Of a stretch of 64,000 nt of DNA, positions 63,757 to 64,000 are shown one piece after another. The stretch spans positions 2,817,001 through 2,881,000 of the forward strand of contig NZ_JAEAGP010000001.1 of NCBI RefSeq assembly GCF_015999305.1. The letters run 5' to 3'. The DNA is from Erythrobacter sp. YJ-T3-07 (GTDB lineage: Bacteria; Pseudomonadota; Alphaproteobacteria; Sphingomonadales; Sphingomonadaceae). How positions within the stretch are numbered: position 1 is the first letter of the stretch; every line of letters begins with the position of its first letter. Below the pieces are notes generated by a model. It was given only the letters and a program-made list of their open reading frames with translations, was not told the origin of the DNA and did not search any database. Both the position numbers and the translations under genes were made by a program.

Positions 63757-64000
63757 ATGAAAGGCGGCGCATCGGTGTCGCTGCCCAGCTCGCTCCCGGC
63801 CACTGATGAAGAGGAGTGGAAGCTACTATCACCTTCCCGGCGCGATCTGGCGCGACGTCGGATCGATGCGATAGAAGGGTGGCGCGACGGGGAACTCGAC
63901 ATTGAAGAGGCATGCCGAACTGCGAACGTGAGCATCAGTCGCTTTTACAGGCTTGCGGCTGCCTGGCGCGACCACCCATCGCTTGGTTCTCTCGCGGTGC
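63757..64000 (+). CDS. 5' fragment of a helix-turn-helix protein, possibly transposase-related
   Basis: Eighty-one codons from ATG at 63757, open to the edge: MKGGASVSLPSSL..., then ARRRIDAIEGWRDGELDIEEACRTANVSISRFYRLAAAWRDHPS. The segment around ACRTANVSISRFYRLA is a helix-turn-helix. This layout, with a tryptophan-rich start and FYRL..WR after the HTH, resembles N-termini of integrase-type transposases, but the diagnostic core is outside the window. It is divergent from tnsA, about 170 bp away, and would be the first cargo or neighbouring gene. Confidence 0.45.
   Translation, partial: MKGGASVSLPSSLPATDEEEWKLLSPSRRDLARRRIDAIEGWRDGELDIEEACRTANVSISRFYRLAAAWRDHPSLGSLAV

Larger units (their letters stand above)
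56950..64000 (-). mobile_element. Tn7-like transposon, partial (runs off the right edge)
   Basis: Begins at 56950 with TGTCGCTATCAG, a Tn7/Tn402-superfamily terminus, followed by two 24-bp repeats. It carries, on the minus strand, tnsA, tnsB (in two frames), tnsC and a TnsD-sized tniQ. Base composition is visibly less GC-rich than the flanking core genes. The other terminus was not found before 64000, so cargo, if any, lies to the right. The flanking five bases on the left are CCTCG; the matching duplication would be expected beyond the far end. No Cas genes or CRISPR array are seen. Confidence 0.8.

Noticed and set aside
63775..63787. TGTCGCTGCCCAG as another element terminus
   Set aside because: It is inside the new HTH frame in the wrong orientation to be the far end of this element.
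56950..64000. CRISPR-associated transposon
   Set aside because: No cas gene, no repeat-spacer array and a TnsD-sized TniQ; a CAST could only be argued if cas genes appeared beyond the window.

Overview
The window looks like the chromosome of a GC-rich, carotenoid-forming alphaproteobacterium, most probably of the Sphingomonadales (Erythrobacteraceae-like). The reasons are the crtY-crtI-crtB cluster, the methionine synthase split into two genes, the two-subunit glycine decarboxylase, many TonB-era outer-membrane and lipoprotein genes, and families of GC-rich palindromic intergenic repeats. This assignment is inference from gene content; no rRNA is present. The first 57 kb is ordinary, intact core genome. 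The last 7 kb is a mobile element.

Layout. 1-4.6 kb: secreted amidohydrolase, secreted S9 peptidase, MipA/OmpV outer-membrane protein. 4.7-9 kb: lycopene cyclase, phytoene desaturase, a LOG-family gene and phytoene synthase. 9-16.8 kb: lone biotin carboxylase subunit, MFS exporter, DNA polymerase IV, NUDIX hydrolase, Dps, diguanylate cyclase, UVR-motif protein, tRNA-Gly(CCC). 17.1-26.8 kb: valine catabolism (mmsA, acyl-CoA dehydrogenase, hydroxyisobutyryl-CoA hydrolase, enoyl-CoA hydratase, mmsB), interrupted by four related lipoproteins and a polysaccharide deacetylase; every gap inside the last four genes is filled by a palindromic repeat. 26.9-32.5 kb: glycine cleavage operon under a tandem glycine riboswitch, with an Nmad3-like gene at its tail. 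32.5-38.7 kb: methionine-cycle operon (ArsR-methyltransferase regulator, metF, both halves of metH, a GNAT gene) behind an AT-rich palindrome. 38.8-46.1 kb: flavin reductase, glutathione-dependent formaldehyde oxidation (frmA, cupin, fghA), a second diguanylate cyclase, CsoR, tautomerase, aldehyde dehydrogenase, MarR. 46.3-56.0 kb: tRNA-Thr(CGT) and a single ilvD-ilvC-ilvB-ilvN-leuA-leuC-leuD-leuB operon with a leader-peptide attenuator. 56.1 kb: proB.

The right end, from about 56,950 to the window edge, is a Tn7-like transposon. It has a TGTCG...TCAG terminus and two repeated putative transposase-binding sites 44 bp upstream of proB, followed by tniQ/tnsD, tnsC, tnsB and tnsA, all on the minus strand with coupled junctions. 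Two features are unusual. The TnsB transposase is divided into two reading frames: the first ends just after the complete D-D-35-E core, and the second begins in a GTGA overlap. The tnsA gene appears to have its natural start in another frame, broken at an A5 run. The far end of the element and any cargo lie beyond the window. No CRISPR array or cas gene is visible.
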